Assembly (NCBI RefSeq): GCF_003259375.1
Contig: NZ_QLLN01000004.1
Location: forward strand, 622,495-686,494
DNA length: 64,000 bases
Source of the DNA: Arenibacter echinorum
GTDB lineage: Bacteria; Bacteroidota; Bacteroidia; Flavobacteriales; Flavobacteriaceae
Reading direction: 5' to 3'
This document shows positions 37,865 through 46,007 of the stretch, in pieces. Below the pieces are notes generated by a model, which worked only from the letters and a program-made list of their open reading frames with translations, did no database searches and had not been told where the DNA came from. Each line of letters starts with the position of its first letter. The first letter of the stretch is position 1. The position numbers and the translations under genes are program-made.

Positions 37865-38505
37865 TATAAGAGTATTTATACAATAAATTTAAAGGGAACC
37901 ATACTTATAAAGGTAACAATATTAATTAGAGCCTATAATCTCAGGTAAATCGTGCTTTCATAAATCTTTATTTGCTATTTTATTTACTTCCTTGGTGAGC
38001 AACGTGAATAAAAATCTACTCTCAGGTAATACCATTAGAACTATTTATTGGGACCAAACTCAATTTATGTTATCTGTGTTCGGACATATAAGTTAAGGCG
38101 AGTGTCCTAGGTTATAATTTCCATAACACCAAATATAATTTTCAATAAAAATTAGTGAAATCCCTTATAACGAAAAAGTTAAAAAACGGACACAACCCCA
38201 AATCTTACCATAACTTACCTGCGCCTGGATCCTGATTCGATTTTATAGCATTCGGGAAGATACGTGTTTAGTAAAATCGAATTAGGGCGCACTTGCTTAG
38301 GTAAATTTGGAACATCATTTTTTTTGATTCGTGGCAATCGTGCGTTGGCAAAGATAAAGGCATGGGGCGTTTTTTCTACGCCCTAGGCTTTTATGAGCGG
38401 TTCCGAGGGGGTTGGAAAATCCAGAGGTTTTTCAACTTCCGCAGGGATTGGATTTATTTTGTCCAATTGCCCCGTCCAAAATGCAATATTGCCATACTGA
38501 TGAAC
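37865..38505. other. 641-bp non-coding region with a large interrupted hairpin
   Basis: No convincing gene. The region following btgA on the minus strand, where a relaxase gene would be expected, has only short frames. The main structure is the inverted repeat at 38220-38291. A small GGGCGT/ACGCCC hairpin lies at 38365-38383. Confidence 0.45.
38220..38291. repeat. 72-bp interrupted inverted repeat
   Basis: Arms CTGATTCGATTTTA (38232-38245) and TAAAATCGAATTAG (38272-38285) pair with one G-T. An outer TGCGCC (38220-38225)/GGCGCA (38286-38291) pair is separated on the left by a 6-nt bulge. The loop is 26 nt. It lies about 215 bp past the 3' end of the BtgA gene and could be a transfer, replication or excision structure. 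Confidence 0.5.
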
Positions 38506-39066
38506 CTAGTTCAATTCCTTTTCCAACTTAATTTTGAGCTTTTCAAAATCCTCCAGGGCCATGTCCAATTGTAACCTGGGCTTTCCAAAACTACTCTTCA
38601 CCATTTGTACCTTGTTCAATAGGGCTATAAACTCCGCCCTGTTCTGTCTTAAGTCGCGTTTAAGATTGGTATGTTTCCTTTCTATGACAATGGCCTGCTC
38701 CACCTTTTTAAAGAACATATCCCTTTCCGGATCGTCTTGACGAACCTCCATCAACAAGGGAGCTTGTTTCCGTTTCTTTTGGGGGGTGTGTTCAAATAAA
38801 AGTTCTATCATGGCCTTGGTCGGAAGTACCCCATTCTTTTCCATATTTTTCATAATGGCGACCATCGCATCAAACCGTTTCTTGATCAGGTTCGCAATGG
38901 TCCTTCCATTAGGTCCAAAAGATTCCTTTGGAGAAATTTCGTTATAGAAAAAGAAATCCAACATCGTTTGCAGTGCCTCCGTATGGGTCTTGAAAAACCG
39001 CCTCGAAAACGTCTGGAACTGCTTTGCTGTATCTTTCTTAAAACGAATACCTATAAATGGTTTCAT
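38506..39066 (-). CDS. BtgA/BfmA-like mobilization protein
   Basis: The 186-residue protein begins MKPFIGIRFKKDTAKQF and has an RHH-like N-terminus (FSRRFFKTHTEALQTMLDFFFYNE). A basic helical region and a coiled-coil C-terminus follow, matching the BtgA/BfmA family of Bacteroidota mobilization accessory proteins. These bind at the transfer origin and assist a relaxase. The relaxase gene that usually follows is absent here. Direct repeats and a perfect hairpin just upstream (39077-39177) may be its binding region. Confidence 0.72.
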   Translation of the reverse strand: MKPFIGIRFKKDTAKQFQTFSRRFFKTHTEALQTMLDFFFYNEISPKESFGPNGRTIANLIKKRFDAMVAIMKNMEKNGVLPTKAMIELLFEHTPQKKRKQAPLLMEVRQDDPERDMFFKKVEQAIVIERKHTNLKRDLRQNRAEFIALLNKVQMVKSSFGKPRLQLDMALEDFEKLKIKLEKELN

Positions 39067-39076
39067 AATTTTCTGT

Positions 39077-39177
39077 TTTGTCGCAAATTCTCCCCTAAAA
39101 ATGGGCGTTTACAGGCCGTTTGTCGCAAATTTCGCAAAGTCTAGGAGTAAATTGATTTTCAATCAATTGAAAATCAA
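39077..39177 (-). promoter_or_regulatory. candidate oriT/operator: two direct repeats and a perfect hairpin
   Basis: AATTTGCGACAAA (minus strand) occurs twice, at 39077-39089 and 39119-39131, 42 bp apart (four helical turns). A perfect 11-bp inverted repeat with a 4-nt loop follows at 39152-39162 and 39167-39177 (TTGATTTTCAA arms). The block lies directly before the BtgA-like gene, where transfer origins and mobilization operators are often found. It lacks a terminator-type T-run. Confidence 0.5.
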
Positions 39178-39339
39178 CAACTTAATTTTCGTAACGTGGC
39201 CTTGGCCCGTTACCCTCTTGCTATTCCTTTGCTCCGTTTTACTTCGCAGCGGAAGACCCTCTTTTAAACTTCTAAAAAGCTTCTCCCTAGTTATGATTTT
39301 TTTAATGCCCTTTCCAATCGGTCCGTTCGTTCCAAAAGG

Positions 39340-39531
39340 TCATTTTTTTTCTTTCACCAGCTGTTTTCTTCGGCTTGGGCCGTCCAACTTTAACCGGTTG
39401 AACATTCTAATGAACCTATCCGATATCTGTGTTCCATACCGGTCCCCTATCTGGGAAAGGCTCAAATTGTTTGTGTTATGTGTTTTTTTCCTAGGCTTTA
39501 GGAATTCCAATAACATTTGAGTGAAATTCAA
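39340..39531 (-). CDS. small basic ORF ending in an A-tract, uncertain
   Basis: A 63-codon frame (MNFTQMLLEFLKPRKK...) stops in a run of eight A residues (minus strand, near 39344). If one A were lost or skipped, the frame would continue with a short leucine-zipper-like stretch (DLLERTDRLERALKKS) before stopping. The gene lies between the BtgA-like gene and the HTH genes on the same strand. It could be a real accessory gene, a frameshifted one or chance. Confidence 0.3.
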   Translation of the reverse strand: MNFTQMLLEFLKPRKKTHNTNNLSLSQIGDRYGTQISDRFIRMFNRLKLDGPSRRKQLVKEKK

Positions 39532-39895
39532 AAACCCGCAACCTTTTTTAAGCTATAGGCACGACACATTTTGAAATTCGAATACACCATTCCAATACCT
39601 GTCAAAATGCTCCAAGAAGCTCTTATTCGCAGCCATCACCTCGAAATGGAGTTCGGCATAGGGATAACATTCTTTACCTCCTTGAAAAAAAATTAAAAAA
39701 TTCTGGGGCGCGAAGCGGTTTACGCCTTGTTTGCTTTTTTAAAACTGATTTGATCATCCTTTTCTATATCAACTATTCCGATATCAGATTTGAATTTTCT
39801 TTCTCTCTAGTTTATAGATAAATTATTTTTTCTTCTTCTTTTTTTACTTGTTTATTATGTTAGACACATTTGTCCATTCCGCCCGGTCAATAATG
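39532..39895. other. 364-bp intergenic region
   Basis: AT-rich spacer after the replication-initiator-like HTH gene. T-rich stretches are present, but no gene, RNA or clear repeat. Confidence 0.4.
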
Positions 39896-40225
39896 TCAAC
39901 GCTTCCATGCTAATAATGTCATGTCTGGGTCGCCAGTGTCATATCCAAAATATAACAGACTTCTCAGGAAGCGCTTTCTTCCATTAAAGGATGTTTCCTC
40001 TATCCAGCCCAAGGACTTTAGTTGGGAAATGTACCTGCTAACCTGTCGTTCGGAAATATGAAGAAAGGAAGCGATGTACTTATTGGACATGTAGCATTCC
40101 ATACCGTTTTCGGTAAAGCTGTGTATCTCCAAAAACAAGATCTTTGCGTACCAGTTCACCTCCGTGTTCAGATAGATCGATCTTGGTATCCAGATCCCCT
40201 GAAAATTTCTTTCTTCAGGTTTCAT
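39896..40225 (-). CDS. replication-initiator-like HTH protein
   Basis: The 109-residue protein begins MKPEERNFQGIWIPRSIYLN and has an HTH_36-type winged helix: LSWTEKILLLEI-like WYAKILFLEIHSF, then SNKYIASFLHISERQVSRYISQLKSLGWIEE. This domain is common in replication-initiation and helix-turn-helix proteins of Bacteroidota mobile elements. The start overlaps the preceding excisionase-like gene by 4 bp, so the two are coupled. It may regulate element genes or assist replication after excision. Confidence 0.7.
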   Translation of the reverse strand: MKPEERNFQGIWIPRSIYLNTEVNWYAKILFLEIHSFTENGMECYMSNKYIASFLHISERQVSRYISQLKSLGWIEETSFNGRKRFLRSLLYFGYDTGDPDMTLLAWKR

Positions 40226-40518
40226 AATTTTCTTCTGTTATTCGCTAAGGACTCGTTGAACCTATGTTCCAAGGTCTCATCGGAAAGGTCGGGTTCCCCC
40301 AACAACCAGGCATCTATGGTGTCCTTGTCAAAAAATTTCTGGCGGATATGGGGATTGTTCCCCATGGGAATCAGCTTTAGCTGGGTCAGTTTGTAGATTT
40401 TGCTTTTGGAGAGTCCGGTGTATGCGGCCAGATCCTCCACGTTCATTACTTTCTTGGTGTGGGCCAGTAAACCTTTGATATCGGATAACAGCTCCACTAC
40501 GTTTTCATTTTCTTCCAT
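40222..40518 (-). CDS. excisionase-like HTH protein
   Basis: The 98-residue protein carries a MerR/excisionase-type HTH (HTH_17): VMNVEDLAAYTGLSKSKIYKLTQ, then KLIPMGNN and the wing region FFDKDTIDAWLLG. Small proteins of this type act as recombination directionality factors in Bacteroidota islands. Its place next to the right att site, across the element from the integrase, supports a role in excision. It overlaps the downstream HTH gene by 4 bp. Confidence 0.78.
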   Translation of the reverse strand: MEENENVVELLSDIKGLLAHTKKVMNVEDLAAYTGLSKSKIYKLTQLKLIPMGNNPHIRQKFFDKDTIDAWLLGEPDLSDETLEHRFNESLANNRRKL

Positions 40519-40795
40519 GATATTTGCTTTAAGTTTCTATTCAAATTAGAGAACCAAAAACCACAGAAAGTAGTTCGAGAAAATTTTAACTTAAAAAAAC
40601 GATAGTTATTGAGGGATTGTCAACGATTCCTAAAAAAAGGTTCGAATTGCGCAACACGCCATTATCATGTGATTGTATTTGAAAGTGGAAGCTGAATCCG
40701 ATTTGAGATGTAGCACTAACTAGTTTCTTCTGTTGAAAGTGCCTAACTAAGAATAATATTTGGAGTCTTTGAGGTAATATTATGCAGAAAAAAAA

Positions 40796-40817
40796 TGTTG
40801 TCCCTATGTTGTCCCCA
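40796..40817 (+). promoter_or_regulatory. candidate integrase arm-binding sites, right end
   Basis: TGTTGTCCC at 40796-40804 and 40807-40815, 11 bp apart, identical over 22 bp to the pair at 8639-8660 and in the same orientation. Each pair lies inside its att repeat, as expected for arm-type sites of one integrase. Confidence 0.6.
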
Positions 40818-40828
40818 TGAAAAGAAAA

Positions 40829-40854
40829 AGGCCTCACGATTTCTCGTAAGGCCT
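40829..40854 (-). terminator. element-encoded terminator for tRNA-Asn
   Basis: An 11-bp stem with one C-A mismatch (40829-40839 with 40844-40854, loop TTTC) is followed on the minus strand by TTTTTCTTTT. It lies inside the element, 12 bp from the tRNA 3' end, and so replaces the terminator displaced to 8441-8466. Confidence 0.75.
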
Positions 40855-40865
40855 ATTCTCATTAA

Positions 40866-40908
40866 GCTCCCCCTCTTGGGCTCGAACCAAGGACCCTCTG
40901 ATTAACAG
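40866..40908 (-). repeat. right attachment site within tRNA-Asn
   Basis: This copy of the 43-bp direct repeat, matching 8480-8522, forms the 3' part of the intact tRNA gene. The tRNA is therefore restored after integration. Confidence 0.93.
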
Positions 40909-40940
40909 TCAGATGCTCTAACCAACTGAGCTAAGGAGGA
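40867..40940 (-). tRNA. tRNA-Asn(GTT)
   Basis: The 74-nt gene folds as a full cloverleaf. The acceptor TCCTCCT pairs with AGGGGGA (one G-T), followed by discriminator G. The D arm has AGCTCAGTTGGTTAGAGC, the anticodon stem TCTGA/TCAGA encloses loop CTGTTAA with anticodon GTT, and the T loop is TTCGAGC. No CCA is encoded. It is the integration target of the island. Confidence 0.96.
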
Positions 40941-41044
40941 GTGTATTTTTATCGCCTAAGCGGGTGCAAATATAAATGTTTTTTCAAATACGCCAAACAA
41001 AAAATGGCTGTTTTGCACCTAAATTTTAAAAATATTTATTTCCC

Positions 41045-42361
41045 CTATAAAAACTTCTTGATGATATTCCAAATATCGTTACCGAACACCACTGCCATAA
41101 GCCCCATAAGTATAACAAAACCAATTATTTGGCCTGTTTCCAGTACCTTTTCACTAGGCTTTCTGCCAGAAATCATCTCGTACAACAAAAACATTACATG
41201 GCCCCCATCCAAAGCAGGTATAGGAAGAATATTCAAAAATGCCAACCAAACCGAGAACATGGCCATAAAATTCAAGAAGTATACCCAATCCCAGGTGGGC
41301 GACATCAATTCCACAATTCCTATAGGACCCTTAACTTGTTTATAGGCCCCTGTTTTGGTATTAAAGATTACCTTGAACTGTCGTATCTGATCGGTCAACA
41401 CCTGAATGGTACGTTTATAACCTGCCGGGATAGCTTCAAGAAAACTGTAATTATCGGTAACCCTAAGATCGGTCAGGTCTAACTCTATCCCTATTATTCC
41501 TTCATCGGGAACAGTCAATCCCAAATGTTTGGTAGTACCGTTCCTCAAAACGCTGATGTCTAATTCTTGATTGGCCGAAGCACCAATTTTACTTCTAAAT
41601 TCATCCCAATATTGGGTATCAACTCCATTGACCCCTTTAATTTCATCACCGGGCATTAAACCCGCCTTTTCGGCTACCGAATTGGGCTGTACCTTGGCAA
41701 TGATAGCCTTAGATCTATATCCCAAGAAATTTTTACCTTGAGTAGCAAAAACGGTCTCCTTGCCTTCATCTGATAAAGGAACTGTTATTTCCCGTCCGTC
41801 CCTATTCACCGTCACCTCATCTCCAAGAATAATATCCAAAACCGCCTCGTTAAATTTTCTGGTCTTCTTATCATCTACCATTAAAATTTGATCCCCAGTC
41901 TTCAATCCCAACTGTTCCCCAATGGAATCTACTACAATACCATATTTAAGGCTGTCCGAAGGAATATAGGTATCGCCATTGCTAAACAACAACATGGTAT
42001 AAATAACCCATGCCAATAAAAAGTTGACAATTACCCCACCGGTCATAATAATAAGACGTTGCCAAGCCGGCTTGGATCGGAATTCCCATGGTTGCGGCTC
42101 CTGCTTCATTTGCTCGGTATCCATACTCTCATCAATCATCCCGGCTATCTTTACATAACCGCCCAAAGGCAACCAGCCAATTCCGTACTCCGTATCCCCA
42201 ATTTTCTTCTTGAAAAGGGAAAACTTCACATCAAAAAACAAATAGAACTTTTCTACTTTGGTCTTAAAATATTTTGCGGGAAAAAAATGGCCCATTTCAT
42301 GAAGGATCACCAAAATGGATATGATGAGTACAAACTGTACAATCTGTAGTGTTAAGGTCAT
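41045..42361 (-). CDS. rseP: RseP-type site-2 zinc metalloprotease
   Basis: The 438-residue membrane protein has the zinc motif HEMGH (21-25) in its first membrane helix and the third-ligand motif ALDGGH (in NILPIPALDGGH, about 380). There are two PDZ-like regions in between (about 120-300; KVQPNSVAEKAGLMPGDEI is clear). It would cut a membrane anti-sigma factor or other substrates within the membrane as part of envelope stress control. It lies just right of tRNA-Asn and reads toward it. In this family Bacteroidota rseP often follows dxr, but here a SCO1 gene is divergent instead. Confidence 0.94.
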   Translation of the reverse strand: MTLTLQIVQFVLIISILVILHEMGHFFPAKYFKTKVEKFYLFFDVKFSLFKKKIGDTEYGIGWLPLGGYVKIAGMIDESMDTEQMKQEPQPWEFRSKPAWQRLIIMTGGVIVNFLLAWVIYTMLLFSNGDTYIPSDSLKYGIVVDSIGEQLGLKTGDQILMVDDKKTRKFNEAVLDIILGDEVTVNRDGREITVPLSDEGKETVFATQGKNFLGYRSKAIIAKVQPNSVAEKAGLMPGDEIKGVNGVDTQYWDEFRSKIGASANQELDISVLRNGTTKHLGLTVPDEGIIGIELDLTDLRVTDNYSFLEAIPAGYKRTIQVLTDQIRQFKVIFNTKTGAYKQVKGPIGIVELMSPTWDWVYFLNFMAMFSVWLAFLNILPIPALDGGHVMFLLYEMISGRKPSEKVLETGQIIGFVILMGLMAVVFGNDIWNIIKKFL

Positions 42362-42523
42362 TAAGTATTTTTTTAAACTTTAAAAACGCACAAAAGTACA
42401 TTATTACGTGGTCTTAAAAAAAAAACTATTCCCCCCACGGGTCTTTTTAAGAAAGATTTAGTAGCGAACCATGTTTAGTTACTTGAAATATTTAACCATC
42501 TACCCTACCTTTACCAAAAAAAA

Positions 42524-43198
42524 ATGCGCTCGTTTTTTGCCAAATTTAAATTCTTCGGCATTGTGCTACTGATAATTTCGGCAGTAATTATTTCCCTTTT
42601 TTACAATGCCTTGCAGCCCAAAGAAATTTTGCCCGTCTACCAGCCTGCCATGGTAAATTTCGAATTGGTGGACAGCACCTTACAGCACGTAAAAAAATAC
42701 CACACCATTGCCGATTTTGCATTGACCAATCAGAACGGGAAATTAGTGACCCAAAAAGACTACGCCGACAAAATTTATATTGCCGATTTTTTCTTTACTA
42801 CCTGTCCCACTATTTGTCCCATTATGACAAAAAATATGGCCGGCATTCAGGATAAAGTTTTAAATGATGATGACGTAATGTTGCTTTCACATTCCGTAAC
42901 CCCGGACATTGACTCCGTTCCCCAACTAAAAAAATACGCCCTGGAAAAAGGCGTAAAGGATAGCAAATGGAATCTGGTTACCGGCAACAAACAGCAGATC
43001 TATGAACTGGCCAGAAAATCCTATATGGCCGTTAAAACCGATGGTGATGGCGGCCCATACGATATGATCCATACCGAAAACTTTATTCTGGTAGATAAGG
43101 AACGTAGAATTAGAGGGTTCTATGACGGTACAGACTCTGAAGAAATAGAGAAGCTGCTGAGCGACCTTGAAATATTGAAATCTTCTTATAAAGACTGA
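42524..43198 (+). CDS. SCO1/SenC copper-chaperone family protein
   Basis: The 224-residue protein has an N-terminal membrane anchor (about 9-27) and a thioredoxin-like SCO domain. The copper ligands are C94 and C98 (TCPTICP) and H183 (MIHTENF). SCO proteins deliver copper to the CuA site of cytochrome c oxidase or act in related redox steps. It is divergent from rseP. No oxidase gene is in the window. Confidence 0.92.
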   Translation: MRSFFAKFKFFGIVLLIISAVIISLFYNALQPKEILPVYQPAMVNFELVDSTLQHVKKYHTIADFALTNQNGKLVTQKDYADKIYIADFFFTTCPTICPIMTKNMAGIQDKVLNDDDVMLLSHSVTPDIDSVPQLKKYALEKGVKDSKWNLVTGNKQQIYELARKSYMAVKTDGDGGPYDMIHTENFILVDKERRIRGFYDGTDSEEIEKLLSDLEILKSSYKD

Positions 43199-43380
43199 TA
43201 ATATAGGCCCTACTCTGACAAACAAATTTTAAAATAATAACGGAATACCCTCTTTGCCTAATCATCACATCATACATTGTCCAAACCAAAAATTGGACAT
43301 CCAATCTTCAAACCATAGCAGACCGCTTTTATTACAGCCAACTTTTTATGGTTTTAGCTGTTTACTTCATCTTTTTCTTT

Positions 43381-43388
43381 TATTTTTG
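43381..43388 (+). promoter_or_regulatory. -7 promoter element of feoAB
   Basis: TATTTTTG fits the Bacteroidota TAnnTTTG form and lies 30 bp before the feoA start. The expected -33 region around 43355-43362 holds GCTGTTTA, a weak match. The start point would be near 43395. Confidence 0.45.
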
Positions 43389-43417
43389 TGCTTAATTAAA
43401 ATCAATCTAAATAAAAA

Positions 43418-43660
43418 TTGATTACAACGGTAGCACAATTAAGGCGAGGGCAAAAGGGAATCATCAAGGAATTTGCCGATGGAATTCTTCCGATAAAACT
43501 ATTGGAACTGGGTTGTCTACCGGGCAACGAAATAGAATTGGTACAGGTAGCCCCCCTTAAAGACCCAATATACATTAACGTTAACGGTACCCATATTGCC
43601 ATTAGGCGATCCATGGCTGCCCTAATAGAGTTAGAAATTATTGAAGATTCCCCATTATGA
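43418..43660 (+). CDS. feoA: FeoA ferrous-iron transport accessory protein
   Basis: The 80-residue SH3-like protein starts at TTG 43418 (MITTVAQLRRGQKG); no in-frame ATG is available near the N-terminus. The family motif LLELGCLPGNEIELV and the C-terminal GTHIAIRRSMAALIEL are present. FeoA supports FeoB function. The stop overlaps the feoB start by 4 bp (ATGA). Confidence 0.93.
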   Translation: MITTVAQLRRGQKGIIKEFADGILPIKLLELGCLPGNEIELVQVAPLKDPIYINVNGTHIAIRRSMAALIELEIIEDSPL

Positions 43661-45894
43661 GCAAACAGATTAAGGTTGCGCTTATAGGCAATCCCAATAC
43701 TGGTAAAACTTCGGTCTTTAACCAACTTACCGGATTAAAACAAAAAGTAGGGAACTACCCCGGGATTACTGTTGAAAAAAAAGAAGGGGTCTGTAAATTG
43801 CCAAGGGGTGTAAAGGCCCATATCCTGGATTTACCAGGCACCTATAGCCTTAATACCACTTCCTTGGACGAAAGTGTGGTTGTAGAACTATTGCTCAACA
43901 AAAATGACAAAGATTTTCCGGATGTTGCAGTCGTCATCAGCGATGTAGAAAACCTTAAAAGAAACCTTCTTCTCTTTACACAGATCAAGGATCTTAAAAT
44001 TCCGGTGATCTTGGTTATCAATATGGCCGATCGTATGTCCAGGACCGGTATCTCCTTGGACATTGAATTGTTGGAAGAAAAATTGGATACCAAAATTGCC
44101 TTGGTAAGCACCAGAAAGGGAACGGGCATAGACCGGATCAAGGAATTGATCGCCGATTATAAAAATCTGTCCATATCCCCCAATGTCGACACCACGGTAA
44201 TTGCGCCCGATTATTTTGACAAACTGAAGGCCACTTTTCCTAAAGAAGATCTTTATAAACTATGGTTGGTAATTACACAGGATGTAAATTTTATGCCCAT
44301 AGAAAAGAATCCGATCACCATTGCCGCCTCTTTTGCTACCAAATCGAAATCCGAATTAAAGCGACTTCAACAAAAGGAAACCATTCTTAGATATCAATTT
44401 ATAAATGGTATCCTAAAACAGGCCTATAAGGTGGATATAAATGCCGCCAAGGGACTCAGAGCCACGCTTGACAAGGTTTTGACCCATAAAATATTCGGAT
44501 ACCTTATCTTTTTCGTCATCCTACTGACTATTTTTCAAGCTATCTACGACTGGAGTAGTTATCCAATGGATTTTATTGATGAATCCTTTGCGTCTGCCAG
44601 TGAATGGGTCAAGGACACTTTGCCCCCTGGCGTATTTACCAATTTGATAGCGGAAGGAATTCTCGCTGGAATAGGTGGGATAGTCATTTTTATTCCCCAA
44701 ATAGCATTCTTGTTCCTTTTTATAGCCCTTTTGGAAGAATCTGGCTATATGAGCCGGGTTGTTTTTCTAATGGATAAATTAATGCGTCCCTTTGGTTTAA
44801 GCGGTAAAAGTGTTGTGCCTTTAATTTCGGGGACGGCCTGTGCAATTCCCGCCATCATGGCCACAAGGACCATTGAAAATTGGAAGGAGCGACTTATTAC
44901 CATTTTGGTTACCCCCTTTACCACTTGTTCTGCCCGCTTACCGGTATATCTGATCATTATTGCCCTGGTAATCCCAGAAGGAAGATTTTTGGGCTTAAGC
45001 TATCAAGCACTGACCTTAATGCTCCTTTATCTTATGGGGTTTGGGGCAGCCATACTTTCCGCTATGATCTTGAACAAGATTATGAAGATCAAGAGCAAGA
45101 CCTTTTTTGTCATGGAAATGCCCAATTACAAGTTACCACTCATCAAGAATGTAGTGTACACGGTTTGGGAAAAGACTAAAAGTTTTGTGCTGGGTGCGGG
45201 TAAAATTATATTGGCTATCTCTATTATACTATGGTTTTTGGGCTCCAATGGCTTTTCCGATGATTTTGAAAATGCAGAGTCGATTGTTACCGAACAGATA
45301 AAAACCCAAGGATTTTCAGACTTTAACAAATCCAATATAGAAAGCTCAATGGCCAGCTATAAATTAGAATTACAAGATAGTTTAAACCAAAAAGTTTATG
45401 CCTTGGACCAGGCAGCAATAAGTGACTCGCTAAAAACAAAGGAAATGGCTCTAAACGAAAAGGCCACCAACCAGGAAATTGCAAGTTATAAACTGGAAAA
45501 TTCCTATATGGGATATATGGGAAAGGCTATAGAACCTGTTGTACGCCCGTTGGGATATGATTGGAAAATTGGCATAGCCGTACTTACTTCCTTTGCCGCA
45601 AGAGAGGTCTTTGTAGGTACCTTGGCTACCATCTATAGTGTGGGCAGTGATGAAGAGGACACCATAAAGAACAGAATGGCCGCCGAAATGGATCCCAAAA
45701 CAAAAAAACCATTATTTAATCTAGCCTCAGGGATATCCTTATTGCTTTTCTATGCCTTTGCCATGCAATGTATGAGCACATTGGCCATTGTAAAGAGGGA
45801 GACCAATACTTGGAAATGGCCTGCTGCCCAGCTAGTTTTTATGAGTCTTTTTGCGTATATTGTGGCATTGATTGCTTATCAGATCTTAAAGTAA
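43657..45894 (+). CDS. feoB: FeoB ferrous-iron transporter
   Basis: The 745-residue protein has the N-terminal G domain with G1 GNPNTGKTS (11-19), G2 region NYPGITVE, G3 DLPGTYSL and G4 NMAD. A helical GDI-like spacer and the membrane Gate/FeoB-C domains follow, with CAIPAIMATR and the late RxVF-type TFAAREVFVG. A charged insert between membrane segments (about 545-625) is longer than in the E. coli protein and is typical of Bacteroidota FeoB. It imports Fe2+. It is coupled to feoA, and a tiny Cys-rich protein gene follows at 113 bp. Confidence 0.95.
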   Translation: MSKQIKVALIGNPNTGKTSVFNQLTGLKQKVGNYPGITVEKKEGVCKLPRGVKAHILDLPGTYSLNTTSLDESVVVELLLNKNDKDFPDVAVVISDVENLKRNLLLFTQIKDLKIPVILVINMADRMSRTGISLDIELLEEKLDTKIALVSTRKGTGIDRIKELIADYKNLSISPNVDTTVIAPDYFDKLKATFPKEDLYKLWLVITQDVNFMPIEKNPITIAASFATKSKSELKRLQQKETILRYQFINGILKQAYKVDINAAKGLRATLDKVLTHKIFGYLIFFVILLTIFQAIYDWSSYPMDFIDESFASASEWVKDTLPPGVFTNLIAEGILAGIGGIVIFIPQIAFLFLFIALLEESGYMSRVVFLMDKLMRPFGLSGKSVVPLISGTACAIPAIMATRTIENWKERLITILVTPFTTCSARLPVYLIIIALVIPEGRFLGLSYQALTLMLLYLMGFGAAILSAMILNKIMKIKSKTFFVMEMPNYKLPLIKNVVYTVWEKTKSFVLGAGKIILAISIILWFLGSNGFSDDFENAESIVTEQIKTQGFSDFNKSNIESSMASYKLELQDSLNQKVYALDQAAISDSLKTKEMALNEKATNQEIASYKLENSYMGYMGKAIEPVVRPLGYDWKIGIAVLTSFAAREVFVGTLATIYSVGSDEEDTIKNRMAAEMDPKTKKPLFNLASGISLLLFYAFAMQCMSTLAIVKRETNTWKWPAAQLVFMSLFAYIVALIAYQILK

Positions 45895-46007
45895 TTGTCC
45901 TAATTGATGGAAGGGTTTAGTGAAAGAAAAACACAATAGACTTTAGATCCAATTTTCCATAGGACCGGGTTAAAATTTTATCTGGTAAACACCCAAAACA
46001 AGTAAAA

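Larger units (their letters stand above)
40519..40865. other. 347-bp right-end non-coding region
   Basis: Contains the upstream region of the excisionase-like gene, the right pair of TGTTGTCCC motifs (40796-40817) and the terminator of tRNA-Asn (40829-40854). No gene is seen. Confidence 0.6.
8480..40908. mobile_element. tRNA-Asn-integrated mobilizable genomic island with defence cargo
   Basis: Identical 43-bp direct repeats of the tRNA-Asn 3' end bound about 32.4 kb. Just inside the left end is a tyrosine integrase gene. Just inside the right end are an excisionase-like HTH gene, a second HTH gene and a BtgA-type mobilization gene. TGTTGTCCC motifs, paired with 11-bp spacing, occur inside both ends, as expected for arm-type integrase sites. 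The cargo is more AT-rich by eye than the flanks and is dominated by restriction and defence genes. No conjugation genes and no relaxase were found, so the island looks like an integrative mobilizable element or its derivative rather than a self-transmissible ICE. Confidence 0.9.

Noticed and set aside
38362-38574. Plus-strand frame after the large inverted repeat
   Set aside because: Partly antisense to the BtgA-like gene, and no family resemblance.
8480-40908. CRISPR array within the island
   Set aside because: No regularly spaced repeats of 24-40 bp were found; the only repeats are the att copies, arm motifs and the gene-fragment scar.
8480-40908. Insertion sequences or transposase genes in the island
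   Set aside because: No DDE or HUH transposase gene or terminal inverted repeats with target duplications were recognised.
41129-41482. Plus-strand frame opposite rseP
   Set aside because: Antisense to a conserved protease gene and has no domain signal.
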